A stretch of 64,000 bases of DNA, taken from contig JAGYOH010000011.1 of NCBI GenBank assembly GCA_018399635.1, positions 38,958 to 102,957 on the forward strand, given 5' to 3'. Each line of letters starts with the position of its first letter. Position 1 is the stretch's first letter. Shown here piece after piece: positions 1 to 8,815 of the stretch. Both the position numbers and the translations under genes were made by a program. Below the pieces are notes generated by a model that was given only the letters and a program-made list of their open reading frames with translations, did no database searches and was not told where the DNA came from. Source of the DNA: Clostridia bacterium (lineage in GTDB: Bacteria > Bacillota > Clostridia > Peptostreptococcales > Acidaminobacteraceae).

Positions 1-1598
1 CCATGGCGGAGAGCCGCCTGAGATCACAATTCAAAGAGGACCTCATCGGTCACTACACCTATGTGATTGCAGGAGATGGGGATCTGATGGAGGGGATCAG
101 TTCAGAGGCGTCATCCCTGGCCGGGCACCTGGGTCTGGGCAGACTCATCGTGCTTTACGACGACAATCATATCACCATTGACGGGGAAACCGCCATCACC
201 TTCACCGAGGATGTCTCCGCCCGTTATGAGGCCTATGGCTGGCAGGTCGTTGAAGTCGCCGACGGCGAGGACTACGACGGCATCGTCAAGGCCATTGAAA
301 AGGCCAGGGAGGAGACTTCGAGGCCCACCCTGATCCGCGTCAAGACCGTGATCGGCTACGGCAGTCCCAAAAATGCAGGAAAATCTTCAGCCCACGGGTC
401 CCCCCTCGGTCTGGAGGAAGCCGCCCTTGTCAAGGAGGCCTTCGGATGGGATCCGGGGAAAACCTTCCATGTACCGGAGGAAGTCACCCGCTACATGGCC
501 GGGATCATTGAAGAGAAGCGGCGGGCTTACATGACCTGGGAAGGCAACCGTGAGGGTCTGAAGCAGGCGGATCCCGACCGCCTCAAGGCCCTGGAAGCTT
601 TTTATGAAATGACGATTCCGGAAAAACTCCTGGAGGACGATATCCTTTGGGCGGAACTTTCCAAAAGGGATGCCACGAGGAACACCGGGGGCAGAATGAT
701 CAACGCCCTGTCCCAGGAGCTGCCGAATCTCATGGGAGGGAGCGCCGACCTCAACGGCTCCACCAAGACCTATCTGAAGAACCGGGGAGACTTTACCGCG
801 GGGGACCACTCCGGCAACAATCTCTTTTTCGGAGTCAGGGAGCATGCCATGGCCGGAATTCTCAACGGCATCGCCCTGCACGGCGGGTTCAGAGCCTACG
901 GAGCCACCTTCCTCAGTTTTGCCGATTACATGAAGCCCTCGATCCGACTGTCGGCCTTGATGAAAATCCAGGTGGTCTATGTTTTCACCCACGACAGTAT
1001 CGGCGTCGGAGAGGACGGCCCCACCCACCAGCCCATCGAGCAGGTGGCCATGCTCAGAAGCATTCCGGGCCTCAAGGTCTTCAGACCTGCCGATGGCAAG
1101 GAAACGGGAATCGCCTGGGTAGAGGCCTTGAAATATCAGGGCCCCAGCGCCATTATCCTGACCAGACAGAGCGTTCCCTGCCTGGAGGGCGTCAACAAGA
1201 CCGCCCATTACGGCGCCTATATCCTCAAAAAGGAGGGAGGCGTCAAGCCGGACCTGATTCTCATGGCGACGGGTTCCGAGGTACAGCTTGCCCTGGATGT
1301 GGCCAAGGCCCTGGAGGGATTCAATGTGGCCGCCAGGGTGGTGAGCATGACTTCCTGGGACCACTTCCTGAGCCAGCCCGAGGCCTATCAGGAGGAGGTA
1401 TTGCCTGCCAGGATCAAAAAAAGGGTTTCCATTGAAGCCCTCAGCACCTTCGGCTGGCATCGATTCCTCGGCTTTGAGGGACTTGCCCTGGGTCTGGATA
1501 CCTTTGGAGAATCCGGGGAGGCGGGGATGCTCTTTGAACACTTTGGTTTCACCACGGAAAAGATTCTTTCGAAGGTCTTGAAATACCTGGATATTTGA
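1..1598 (+). CDS. tkt: Transketolase, 5'-truncated by window edge
   Basis: Transketolase moves two-carbon ketol units between sugar phosphates in the pentose phosphate pathway and uses thiamine diphosphate. The visible 531 residues lack roughly the first 130 of a usual 660-residue enzyme. The first visible methionine (base 3) is therefore internal and the gene starts upstream of the window. The thiamine-binding GDGDLMEG motif is near visible residue 25, the GVGEDGPTHQP loop of the central pyrimidine-binding domain is near residue 340, and the C-terminal domain is complete. An intrinsic terminator follows at once, so this ends a transcription unit. The family assignment is safe; upstream neighbours are unknown. 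Confidence 0.96.
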   Translation, partial: MAESRLRSQFKEDLIGHYTYVIAGDGDLMEGISSEASSLAGHLGLGRLIVLYDDNHITIDGETAITFTEDVSARYEAYGWQVVEVADGEDYDGIVKAIEKAREETSRPTLIRVKTVIGYGSPKNAGKSSAHGSPLGLEEAALVKEAFGWDPGKTFHVPEEVTRYMAGIIEEKRRAYMTWEGNREGLKQADPDRLKALEAFYEMTIPEKLLEDDILWAELSKRDATRNTGGRMINALSQELPNLMGGSADLNGSTKTYLKNRGDFTAGDHSGNNLFFGVREHAMAGILNGIALHGGFRAYGATFLSFADYMKPSIRLSALMKIQVVYVFTHDSIGVGEDGPTHQPIEQVAMLRSIPGLKVFRPADGKETGIAWVEALKYQGPSAIILTRQSVPCLEGVNKTAHYGAYILKKEGGVKPDLILMATGSEVQLALDVAKALEGFNVAARVVSMTSWDHFLSQPEAYQEEVLPARIKKRVSIEALSTFGWHRFLGFEGLALGLDTFGESGEAGMLFEHFGFTTEKILSKVLKYLDI

Positions 1599-1601
1599 TT
1601 G

Positions 1602-1628
1602 AAAACCCCACGGTGACGTGGGGTTTTT
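1602..1628 (+). terminator. Rho-independent terminator after tkt
   Basis: The arms AAAACCCCAC and GTGGGGTTTT pair around a six-base loop, and the 3' arm runs into a T run. It starts four bases after the tkt stop codon. Confidence 0.88.
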
Positions 1629-1639
1629 AGGGTGAGCGG

Positions 1640-1667
1640 TTAACTTTTGTTTTTCCCGTGGTATAAT
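1640..1667 (+). promoter_or_regulatory. Sigma-A-type promoter of the acpS-alr-mazEF operon
   Basis: A perfect TATAAT lies at 1662-1667, with TTAACT at 1640-1645 and a 16-base spacer. An ATG immediately after the -10 box (1666) opens the acpS frame but cannot be the start, because it would lie upstream of the transcript. This supports the internal start given for acpS. Confidence 0.75.
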
Positions 1668-1701
1668 GGTTTCGAGCAAGAAAAGGGACGGGGGTGCTGA
1701 A

Positions 1702-2091
1702 TTGATCATGGGCATAGGAACCGACCTCATCGAGATTCCCCGCATCGAGGCCGCCGTGAAGAAAAACGACGCCTTCCTGGGACGTGTTTTCACTCCCCTG
1801 GAAATCGGGTACTTCAGAGACAGGAAGGACCATTATCCTTCCCTGGCGGGGACCTTTGCCGGCAAGGAAGCGGTATCGAAGGTTCTAGGGACCGGATTCC
1901 GCCGGATGAAATGGACGGATATCGAAATATTGAGGGATGAAAAAGGCAAGCCCTATGTGGTTCTTGCCGGGGGAGCCCTAGCCATCGCTGAGGAACTGGG
2001 GATTGAGAGGATACTGGTTTCCCTCTCCCATTCCAGGGACAACGCCCTGGCCACGGCCATCGGGGTGTCAAAAGAGAAAGGGGATTGTTGA
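1702..2091 (+). CDS. acpS: Holo-[acyl-carrier-protein] synthase
   Basis: AcpS transfers 4'-phosphopantetheine from coenzyme A to the acyl carrier protein in the cytoplasm. The product is about 129 residues, the usual size. The N-terminal GIGTDLIEI motif holds the metal-binding Asp, GTFAGKEAVSKVLGTG is the central signature, and SLSHSRDNALA lies near the C-terminus. I prefer a TTG start at 1702 because GGGGGTG lies five bases upstream; ATG at 1708 is the alternative. The stop codon TGA overlaps the alr start (TGATG), implying translational coupling. As in Bacillus, acpS is grouped with alr and the mazEF homologues. Confidence 0.95.
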   Translation: MIMGIGTDLIEIPRIEAAVKKNDAFLGRVFTPLEIGYFRDRKDHYPSLAGTFAGKEAVSKVLGTGFRRMKWTDIEILRDEKGKPYVVLAGGALAIAEELGIERILVSLSHSRDNALATAIGVSKEKGDC

Positions 2092-3239
2092 TGTCGAGAC
2101 CGGTATGGCTGGAGGTCAATTTAGACCATCTGGCCCACAACATACAGGAAGTCAAACGAGTAGTGGAGGGAAGGGCCCTGATCACCGCGGTGATCAAGGC
2201 GGATGGCTACGGCCACGGGGCGGTGGCCATCGGCAGGACCCTGCTTGACAACGGGGCGGACCGCTTTGCGGTGGCCACCCTTTCAGAGGCGGTGGAGCTC
2301 AGGGAGGCCTTCCCCGAGGTGGAGATTCTGGTTCTGGGCTATACCCCGGAGGAGGACTTCCCTCTGGCTGAAAAACGGGCCATCACCCTGACCCTTTATG
2401 ATTTTCAACAGGCGCTTTTCCTGGTGGACCAGCATCCCCGGATCAAGGTCCACCTCAAGGTGGACACGGGGATGAGTCGTCTCGGTTTCAGACCCGACGA
2501 CCCCCTGCTGATGAAGACCGCCACCCTCGAGGGACTGAAGATTGAAGGCATCTACACCCACTTCGCCAAAGCCGATGAAGAGGATCCCACCTTCACCATG
2601 ATGCAGATCGAGAGGTTCAATCTGGTCCTCAGACGATTGGAGGCCCTGGGGGTGGACATTCCCATCAAACATGTGGCCAACAGCGCCGGCATCATCCAGT
2701 TTCCCATGGTGCGCTATGATTACGACATGGTGAGGGCCGGCATCATGCTCTACGGGCTCTACCCCTCCAGGGAGGTGGACCGGGAGCAGATCAGGCTCAA
2801 ACCCGTCATGGCCCTCAAGGCCAAGGCTTCTCTGGTGAAAACCATCCGGAAAGGGGACGGGGTCAGTTACGGCCTGACCTATGTCGCTTCCGAAGACCGG
2901 CAGATCGTCACCCTGCCCCTGGGCTATGCCGACGGACTGACCCGGATGCTCACCGGGAAGGGACAGATTTCATTCAAGGGAGAACGCCGGGACATCATCG
3001 GCAGGATCTGCATGGACCAGTGTGTTGCCGACGGTGAGGGCCTGGCCATTCAACGGGGGGATACCGTGGAGGTCTTCGGAGAGGAGATTGCCGTGGAGGA
3101 AATCGCCGATGCCCTCGGCACCATCAATTATGAAATCGTCTGCATGATGTCCAAAAGGATTCCCCGGGTATACCTCAAGGACGGCAAGCCGGTCAAAACC
3201 GTAGACTATATTGAAAAACTGTCTCAGATCACGAGATAG
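2091..3239 (+). CDS. alr: Alanine racemase
   Basis: This PLP enzyme interconverts L- and D-alanine for peptidoglycan. The product is 382 residues, a normal length. The PLP lysine is K36 in AVIKADGYGHG, the opposing catalytic tyrosine is Y260 in GVSYGLTY, and the KVDTGMSRLGF segment is at about 123-133. ATG 2091 overlaps the acpS stop, with AAAGGGGAT as ribosome binding site. The next gene, a MazE-type antitoxin, follows after 15 bases, the arrangement known from Bacillus and many Clostridia. Confidence 0.97.
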   Translation: MSRPVWLEVNLDHLAHNIQEVKRVVEGRALITAVIKADGYGHGAVAIGRTLLDNGADRFAVATLSEAVELREAFPEVEILVLGYTPEEDFPLAEKRAITLTLYDFQQALFLVDQHPRIKVHLKVDTGMSRLGFRPDDPLLMKTATLEGLKIEGIYTHFAKADEEDPTFTMMQIERFNLVLRRLEALGVDIPIKHVANSAGIIQFPMVRYDYDMVRAGIMLYGLYPSREVDREQIRLKPVMALKAKASLVKTIRKGDGVSYGLTYVASEDRQIVTLPLGYADGLTRMLTGKGQISFKGERRDIIGRICMDQCVADGEGLAIQRGDTVEVFGEEIAVEEIADALGTINYEIVCMMSKRIPRVYLKDGKPVKTVDYIEKLSQITR

Positions 3240-3254
3240 TCGAGGAGGTTAACC

Positions 3255-3479
3255 ATGGTATTTTTCAAAATGCCCTTGACCTATTTGGAGAAAGTCGACA
3301 AAGCTTATCAGGAACAGGCCTATTACCACTCAGAGGAGGTCAGCGAGGCGCTGATCGCCGGCTACGAGCAGATGGCGGCTCTCAACCGGGAGTACTCGGA
3401 ATTCGGATTGTTTGTCGACATGGATGGCTTGCGGACCTATGAGGCCTGTATTCCAGGTGATGATCAGGATGAAAATTAA
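3255..3479 (+). CDS. mazE: MazE/EndoAI-type antitoxin
   Basis: This 74-residue acidic protein sits directly before a MazF-type toxin, in the position EndoAI occupies behind alr in Bacillus. The family neutralises the toxin by occupying its RNA-binding groove and often autorepresses. The sequence is poorly conserved, and the call rests mostly on position, size and the acidic C-terminal tail (DDQDEN). The ATG has a strong GAGGAGG site. The last 11 bases overlap the toxin gene, so antitoxin is translated first. Whether it binds DNA cannot be read from the sequence. Confidence 0.75.
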   Translation: MVFFKMPLTYLEKVDKAYQEQAYYHSEEVSEALIAGYEQMAALNREYSEFGLFVDMDGLRTYEACIPGDDQDEN

Positions 3480-3837
3480 GAGAGGCGACGTCCTCCTGGT
3501 GGACCTCAACCCGGTGGTGGGTTCGGAGCAGGGGGGATCGAGGCCGGTCCTGGTGATTCAGAATGACATCGGCAATAAATATTCCCCCACCATCATCGTT
3601 GCCGCCATCACTGCCTGTGTGACGAAAACCGGGATGCCCACCCACGTGCTGATCAGTCAGGAGATCGCCGGCCTTTCCCGGGAATCCCTCGTGCTCACCG
3701 AGCAGATCCGCACCATTGATAAAAAAAGAGTGATACAGAAGATCGGCACCCTGCCCGATGAACTCATGGTCATGGTGGACAAGGCCCTCTTTATCAGTCT
3801 GGGACTCTTCAAAAAGGAGATGAATCATGAAGTTTAA
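3469..3837 (+). CDS. mazF: MazF/EndoA-type mRNA interferase toxin
   Basis: MazF-family toxins cut single-stranded mRNA at short sites (UACAU in Bacillus). The 122-residue product has the family pattern [31 protein letters not shown] and [11 protein letters not shown], which carry the conserved Arg and Thr region of the active site. Start 3469 is chosen because AGGTGA lies eight bases upstream; in-frame ATG 3460 is possible. It overlaps mazE by 11 bases and the next gene by 11. Because the pair is embedded in a housekeeping operon, it looks chromosomal and stably inherited rather than recently mobile. The cleavage site is unknown. Confidence 0.93.
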   Translation: MKIKRGDVLLVDLNPVVGSEQGGSRPVLVIQNDIGNKYSPTIIVAAITACVTKTGMPTHVLISQEIAGLSRESLVLTEQIRTIDKKRVIQKIGTLPDELMVMVDKALFISLGLFKKEMNHEV

Positions 3838-4267
3838 GCCATTGTTACTGATTTTCGGGCTGATGGTATTCCTGGGCGGTTTCCTGGTTTTCGGGGACAC
3901 CGGCAGCGAGGATCCCCTGATCACCCTCAGTTACCTGGAAATGAGACTCAGAGAATGGGCGCCTTCAAGCAGTGAAGGGTCGGGGGAGAAGGACGTCTTT
4001 GAGGTGATCGAGGTCCAGGAGGGCGATAGGCTCACCCTGGGTCAAGGGACAGAGGTGATTCTCAGAGCGGGGGAGGCCAAGGCCTTTGTGACCCCCAAGG
4101 GAGGCCTTGCCGATGTGACTGCGGGCAAGGACATCGGTTTGGATGAAATGATTCCTTTGAATCATCATCTCATCAATCCCGTCGCTGACGGCAGAGGGTT
4201 CATCTTCATGAGTCAGTCCTGGATCATGATCAAAGGAACCCATACGCTTTCTGAAACTATCCGCTAA
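3827..4267 (+). CDS. Secreted or membrane-anchored protein of unknown function
   Basis: I do not recognise an enzyme family. The 146-residue product has a signal peptide or anchor (lysines then a hydrophobic run at about 5-22). A short acidic linker follows, then a compact region rich in beta-strand-like segments containing [15 protein letters not shown] and LADVTAGKD. It has no cysteines and no obvious catalytic motif. The start has AAGGAGATG upstream and overlaps mazF by 11 bases, so it is co-translated with the toxin operon. Extracytoplasmic action is inferred from the N-terminus only. Confidence 0.7.
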   Translation: MKFKPLLLIFGLMVFLGGFLVFGDTGSEDPLITLSYLEMRLREWAPSSSEGSGEKDVFEVIEVQEGDRLTLGQGTEVILRAGEAKAFVTPKGGLADVTAGKDIGLDEMIPLNHHLINPVADGRGFIFMSQSWIMIKGTHTLSETIR

Positions 4268-4277
4268 GGGGTCCTCT

Positions 4278-5009
4278 ATGAGATTTTCCCACATCGATAT
4301 CATGGATATTCCGGTTTACAACAAAAGCGCTGAGGAAGCCTTCAAGGTTTTTATCAGGTTTTCCAAGGAGAACCGGGTGAGGACCCTTTATACCCCCAAC
4401 ACCGAAATGGTCATGATGGCCCAGAGAGATCCTGAATTCAAGGAGATTCTCAAGAGCTCCGATCTCAACCTGCCCGACGGCATCGGACTCAAGCTCTACG
4501 CCAGGATCCACGGATTGAGCCTGAAGGAAAAAATCGCCGGGGTCGAGTTCATGGAAAGAATTCTGAGTTATTGTGAAAAGACGGAGTTGAAAATTTACAT
4601 ACTGGGCGGAGCTGAAGGAGTTCCGGAAACCGCCGGTCGCCTGATTCAGAAGAAGTACCCCCATATCAAGGTGGTGGGGACCCATCACGGCTATTTTTCC
4701 AAGGAAGAGGAACCCTATGTGACCGATGCCATCAACGAGGCTTCTCCCAACATCATTTTTGTGGGCCTCGGAGCGCCGAGGCAGGAAAAATGGATCCATC
4801 ACCACAAGAGGCTTCTGGATGCCGAGGTGGTGATGGGGGTGGGCGGCAGCATTGATATTTTCGCCCAGAAGGCCAGAAGGGCCCCCCGGATTTTCATCAC
4901 CCTCGGGCTCGAGTGGCTGTACCGGCTTGTGAAGCAGCCGACCCGGATCAGACGCATGCTCCTCCTGCCTAGATTTGTCATCATCGCGCTTTATCAACGA
5001 TTCTTTTGA
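4278..5009 (+). CDS. WecG/TagA/CpsF family glycosyltransferase
   Basis: This family (GT26) adds N-acetylmannosamine or a related sugar to undecaprenyl-linked GlcNAc, an early step in teichoic acid or secondary cell-wall polymer synthesis at the inner face of the membrane. The 243-residue product carries TPNTEMVMMAQRD, LNLPDGIGL with the conserved Asp, and the C-terminal PRQEKWIHHHKR signature. It lies 10 bases after the secreted orphan. It could supply the precursor for the csaB-linked polysaccharide module at 56-60 kb. The exact sugar is not readable. Confidence 0.92.
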   Translation: MRFSHIDIMDIPVYNKSAEEAFKVFIRFSKENRVRTLYTPNTEMVMMAQRDPEFKEILKSSDLNLPDGIGLKLYARIHGLSLKEKIAGVEFMERILSYCEKTELKIYILGGAEGVPETAGRLIQKKYPHIKVVGTHHGYFSKEEEPYVTDAINEASPNIIFVGLGAPRQEKWIHHHKRLLDAEVVMGVGGSIDIFAQKARRAPRIFITLGLEWLYRLVKQPTRIRRMLLLPRFVIIALYQRFF

Positions 5010-5083
5010 TGGTTGATGGGGGGCGGTTTTTTTTTAAGGGGGCTGCAATGGGGTATGAAGAGGATTGAGAGAGGAGTGATGGC

Positions 5084-7468
5084 ATGGAAAGATTCCGTTT
5101 GACCGAGGACCAGCTGTACAAGGTTTGTGATTGTCGTTCCTTTGACTTTCAGACCACAGAGGATCTGACACCGCTGCAGGGGATCATCGGCCAGGACCGG
5201 GCGGTGAAGGCCTTGGATTTCGGGTTGAAAATTGAAAAAGGCGGTTACAACATATATGTTTCCGGGGGCTGGGGAACCGGCCGCAAAAGCTATGTCAATC
5301 TCATCACGGAAACCATGGCCGTCAAGAAGGACAAGGGGAAGGACTGGGTCTATGTCAATAATTTTGAAAACCCCTACAGTCCCAAGGCGATTTATCTGGA
5401 GGGCGGAGAGGCCAGGGTCCTGGAGAAGCTCATGGAGCGGAGTTTGAGATTGATCAAGAAACAGATCAAGGAGGCCTTTGCTTCCAGGGACTATGAAAGC
5501 TCCAAGGCCATGCTCATGGAGGCCTACCACAAGAAAACCCAGGAAATCATCGAGAATCTCAATGAAATCGGCAAGAGGTTCGGCTTTGTCTTCAGCCATA
5601 ATGAACAGGGACTGGTCAGTGTTCCCTTGAAGGAAGACGGCAGTCCCATGACGGAAAAGGAATACAAGAATATCTCTGAGGAGGAATACGGCCGCCTCAA
5701 AAACAATTCCAGCACCCTGGGGATCGAGGCGGTGGATTATTTCAATCTGCTGAGAAGTGAAGAGGAAAAGCTGACGGGCAAGGTCAGGAATCTGGATGAA
5801 AGCATCGCCAGGAAAATCGTGACCTTCAATATCGAGAGCATGGAAAAGAAACTCCATCTCAACCCGGGTCTCGAGACCTTCTTGAAGGATTTCGGCAAGG
5901 ACATCATCGACCATCTGGACCGGTTCAGGGTGGACAAGGAGGAGACCCAGAGCAACAACCCCCTCTTGATGCTGGCCCAGAGCACCGATGAGAATTTCTT
6001 TGACCGTTATCAAATCAATCTGCTCATCGACAACGGGGCCAAGGAAACCGCCCCGGTGGTCTTTGAATCCAATCCCACCTATTACAATCTTCTGGGCGCC
6101 GTGGAATACCGCAATGAGATGGGGGTCATGAAGACGGATTTCACCCAGATCAAGCCGGGGGCTCTTCATGAAGCCAACGGGGGCTATCTGATTCTCGAGG
6201 CCAAGGAGCTTTTATCGGCCCCCTTCGCCTGGCAGGCCCTGAAACGGGCCCTCCTCACCGGCAGGCTCCACATCGAGAGCCTGGGCAAGCATTCCGGTGC
6301 CATCATGACCACCACCCTCAAACCGGAGCCCATCCCGGTGGATGTGAAGGTGATTCTCATCGGGGACTACTACATTTACAGCCTGCTCCATGAATACGAT
6401 GAGGAGTTCGGCAAACTTTTCAGAATCATGGCGGACTTCGACAGTGAAATGAATCGGGACGATGACAACGTGATGCGGTTCGCCCGCTTCATCGCCACCC
6501 ACTGTGAAAAGGAGAATCTGCTGCCCTTTGACAAGGGCGCCGTGGGTCGGATCGTGGAGTACAGCGCCCGACTGGCGGACCAGAAGGACAAACTGACGGC
6601 CCGGTTCAACAAGATCGTGGCCATCCTCATTGAAGCCGACCAGTGGGCCCGGATCTACGGGGATGAGGTGGTTTCAGAAAAACATATAGAAAAAACCCTC
6701 CATGAGATCAACCAAAGGACCAACAAGGTGGAGGAAAAGGTGTTGGAAATGTTTGAATCCAACGATTACCTCCTGGAGGTGGCTGGTGAAAAGGTGGGGG
6801 AAATCAACGGCCTTGCGGTGCTCGGTACGGGTCAGTACACCTTCGGGAAGCCCTCCAAAATCACCGTCTCCTCCTACCGGGGCAAGGCGGGAATCATCAA
6901 TATCGAGCGTGAAGTGAAGACCAGTGGCAGCATCCATGACAAGGGTGTGATGATTCTGACCGGCTACATGGGTTATCAGTACGCCCAGGACAAACCCCTG
7001 GCCCTGTCGGCCAGCATTGTTTTCGAGCAGCTCTACAGCGGGGTCGACGGCGACAGTGCCTCGAGCACGGAGCTCTACGCCCTCTTGTCGAGTATCGCCG
7101 GAATCCCTGTCAGGCAGGGAATCGCGGTGACGGGGTCCATCAACCAGCGGGGCCGGATACAACCCATCGGAGGGGTCAATGAAAAAATCGAGGGTTTTTT
7201 CAAGGTCTGTAAAATGAAGGGTCTCACCGGAGACCAGGGGGTGATCATCCCCCATCAGAACGTGAAGAACCTGATGCTTTCAGAGGAGGTTCTTCAGGCG
7301 GTGATCGCCAGAGACTTCCACGTCTATGCGGTGAAGCACATCGATGAGGGCATCGAGATCCTCACGGGACTCAAGGCGGGGGACATTCATACCAAGGGGA
7401 CCGTCCATTACCTGGTGAATGAGCGGTTGAAGGATTTGGCAAAAAACAAGGATGAAGCCGGAGATTGA
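5084..7468 (+). CDS. Lon-family ATP-dependent protease (LonB-like)
   Basis: This 794-residue protein has an N-terminal nucleotide-binding region with P-loop GGWGTGRKS (61-69), a long helical insertion (about 110-300), further AAA elements, and a C-terminal Lon protease domain. The proteolytic Ser-Lys dyad is S658 in DGDSASS and K701 in GVNEKIEG. The 43-residue spacing matches E. coli Lon S679/K722. It lacks the N-terminal substrate domain of classical Lon, so it belongs to the LonB-like group. AGGAGTGA precedes ATG 5084. It ends convergently against fthC with a shared terminator. Substrates are unknown; protein quality control is the family role. Confidence 0.93.
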   Translation: MERFRLTEDQLYKVCDCRSFDFQTTEDLTPLQGIIGQDRAVKALDFGLKIEKGGYNIYVSGGWGTGRKSYVNLITETMAVKKDKGKDWVYVNNFENPYSPKAIYLEGGEARVLEKLMERSLRLIKKQIKEAFASRDYESSKAMLMEAYHKKTQEIIENLNEIGKRFGFVFSHNEQGLVSVPLKEDGSPMTEKEYKNISEEEYGRLKNNSSTLGIEAVDYFNLLRSEEEKLTGKVRNLDESIARKIVTFNIESMEKKLHLNPGLETFLKDFGKDIIDHLDRFRVDKEETQSNNPLLMLAQSTDENFFDRYQINLLIDNGAKETAPVVFESNPTYYNLLGAVEYRNEMGVMKTDFTQIKPGALHEANGGYLILEAKELLSAPFAWQALKRALLTGRLHIESLGKHSGAIMTTTLKPEPIPVDVKVILIGDYYIYSLLHEYDEEFGKLFRIMADFDSEMNRDDDNVMRFARFIATHCEKENLLPFDKGAVGRIVEYSARLADQKDKLTARFNKIVAILIEADQWARIYGDEVVSEKHIEKTLHEINQRTNKVEEKVLEMFESNDYLLEVAGEKVGEINGLAVLGTGQYTFGKPSKITVSSYRGKAGIINIEREVKTSGSIHDKGVMILTGYMGYQYAQDKPLALSASIVFEQLYSGVDGDSASSTELYALLSSIAGIPVRQGIAVTGSINQRGRIQPIGGVNEKIEGFFKVCKMKGLTGDQGVIIPHQNVKNLMLSEEVLQAVIARDFHVYAVKHIDEGIEILTGLKAGDIHTKGTVHYLVNERLKDLAKNKDEAGD

Positions 7469-7489
7469 CCGGCTTCATCTTCATTTTTT
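7451..7489. terminator. Bidirectional terminator between lon-like gene and fthC
   Basis: An 11-base-pair perfect stem (GATGAAGCCGG with CCGGCTTCATC) has a seven-base loop. A T run follows on the + side (to 7489) and an equivalent run is read on the minus strand (CTTGTTTTTT). The stem overlaps the last codons of the protease. Confidence 0.9.
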
Positions 7490-8050
7490 GAAGGTCAGTA
7501 TGCGGCTTTCGGTGACGAGATGGTCCACGGGAAGGTCATAGCGGTCCCTGGGGACCTCCTCCACCACCTGCAGATCAAAGCCGATGGCGATCTTGAGGAC
7601 CTTGTCCCCGGTCACGGCGAAGAGCCGGTCATAAAAACCGCCCCCGTAGCCGATGCGGTATCCCGTGAGGTCAAAAACCACCCCCGGAGTGATGACCACG
7701 TCCAGACTCAGGGGGGACAGAATGAGGGAGGGATTCTCGACAGGCTCCAGGATTCCGAATCCGGAGGGTTCGAGATCCTCGTGGGAGGTGTAGGGGTAGA
7801 GCTGCATGGTCTTTTGTTTCAGGTCGACCCGTGGGATGACCACCCTGCAGCCCAGGGTCTTGAGATAGTCGATCAGGGGCCTGGTCCGGACTTCCTTGCC
7901 GAAGTCGATGAAAATCATCACGGACTTTCCCGTGAGGGCTTCTTCAAAGGATTTGAGGTTCTCCAGGATGGCCATGGATTTTTCAGTGATCGCTTCCGGT
8001 TGGAGCTGATTCCGGCGGTATAAAATTTCCCTGCGCCATTTCTTTTTCAT
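7481..8050 (-). CDS. fthC: 5-formyltetrahydrofolate cyclo-ligase
   Basis: This enzyme converts 5-formyl-THF to 5,10-methenyl-THF with ATP, rescuing the dead-end folate. The 189-residue product has the basic N-terminal helix, the conserved central FGKEVRT region, and the C-terminal signature GYRIGYGGGFYDR that binds ATP and folate. ATG 8050 has GGAGG five to six bases upstream; an ATG four codons earlier overlaps that site and is unlikely. It is divergent from ftsE and shares its AT-rich promoter region. Its presence fits one-carbon metabolism involving formate, but it is also a common housekeeping gene. Confidence 0.95.
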   Translation of the reverse strand: MKKKWRREILYRRNQLQPEAITEKSMAILENLKSFEEALTGKSVMIFIDFGKEVRTRPLIDYLKTLGCRVVIPRVDLKQKTMQLYPYTSHEDLEPSGFGILEPVENPSLILSPLSLDVVITPGVVFDLTGYRIGYGGGFYDRLFAVTGDKVLKIAIGFDLQVVEEVPRDRYDLPVDHLVTESRILTFKK

Positions 8051-8080
8051 TATTGCCTCCAATTTGCCATTTTCCTTGTG

Positions 8081-8110
8081 TTTACGCTTTCAAAAACATT
8101 ATAATATAAT
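8081..8110 (+). promoter_or_regulatory. Promoter of the ftsE-ftsX operon, overlapping divergent -10 for fthC
   Basis: TTTACG at 8081-8086 is followed by an 18-base spacer and TATAAT at 8105-8110. A second TATAAT lies at 8100-8105. The same AT-rich block read on the minus strand gives TATAAT (8103 to 8098) suited to fthC, though no good minus -35 is visible. Confidence 0.6.
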
Positions 8111-8140
8111 AGAGTGCTCGACCTAGGAGAGATATAAAAC

Positions 8141-8815
8141 ATGATAACATTAAACGGGGTTACAAAACAATATCCGGGAGGAAGTCTTGCCCTTGACAAT
8201 ATCGATCTTCACATTGAAAAAGGGGAATTTGTTTTTGTCGTGGGACAGAGCGGCGCTGGAAAATCCACCTTTGTGAAGCTGATTTTGAAGGAAGAAAATC
8301 CCTCGAAGGGAAAGGTCGTCATTGACGGAACGGATCTGGGACAGCTTCATCGTCGAAGAGTTCCCTACCTCAGAAGAAAGATGGGCGTCGTTTTTCAGGA
8401 TTTCAGACTCCTGCCCAAGAAGACGGTCTATGAAAATGTGGCCTACTCCATGGAAATCATCGGAGCCAGGCCCAAGGAAGTCCGAAAAAGAGTGCCTCTG
8501 ATTCTCAGCATGGTGGGGCTTTCCCAGTGTACGAAAAAATACCCGGAGCAACTGTCCGGCGGTGAACAGCAACGGGTCTCCATTGCCAGGGCCATGATCA
8601 ACAATCCGCCCCTGCTCATTGCCGATGAACCCACCGGCAACCTGGACCCTGAAACCTCCTGGGAGATCATGCGGCTGCTCAAACAGTTCAATGGCAACGG
8701 AACAACGGTCATCATGGCGACCCATGACCAGAATATCGTCGATGCCATGAAAATGAGGGTGGTCCAACTGGAAAACGGCCGCATCATCCGGGATGAGAGC
8801 AAGGGGGGCTACTAG
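8141..8815 (+). CDS. ftsE: Cell division ATP-binding protein FtsE
   Basis: FtsE is the cytoplasmic ATPase of the FtsEX complex, which controls peptidoglycan hydrolases at the division site or side wall. The 224-residue product is a complete ABC domain: Walker A GQSGAGKS (35-42), signature LSGGE (138-142), Walker B LLIADE (158-163), and an H-loop in MATHDQN. AGGAGA precedes the ATG. The ftsX start codon directly follows the stop, so the two are coupled. Confidence 0.96.
   Translation: MITLNGVTKQYPGGSLALDNIDLHIEKGEFVFVVGQSGAGKSTFVKLILKEENPSKGKVVIDGTDLGQLHRRRVPYLRRKMGVVFQDFRLLPKKTVYENVAYSMEIIGARPKEVRKRVPLILSMVGLSQCTKKYPEQLSGGEQQRVSIARAMINNPPLLIADEPTGNLDPETSWEIMRLLKQFNGNGTTVIMATHDQNIVDAMKMRVVQLENGRIIRDESKGGY

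Noticed and set aside
387..1793. 468-codon open frame on the minus strand over transketolase
   Set aside because: It lies fully antisense to a strongly conserved gene and runs through a terminator and promoter; such long antisense frames are a by-product of GC-rich third positions.
5010..5083. Terminator suggested by nine T at 5027-5035 after the wecG-like gene
   Set aside because: No stem can be formed by the bases before the T run, so it is not a standard intrinsic terminator.
4994..6169. 391-codon minus-strand frame over the Lon-like gene
   Set aside because: Antisense shadow without ribosome site or recognisable domain.
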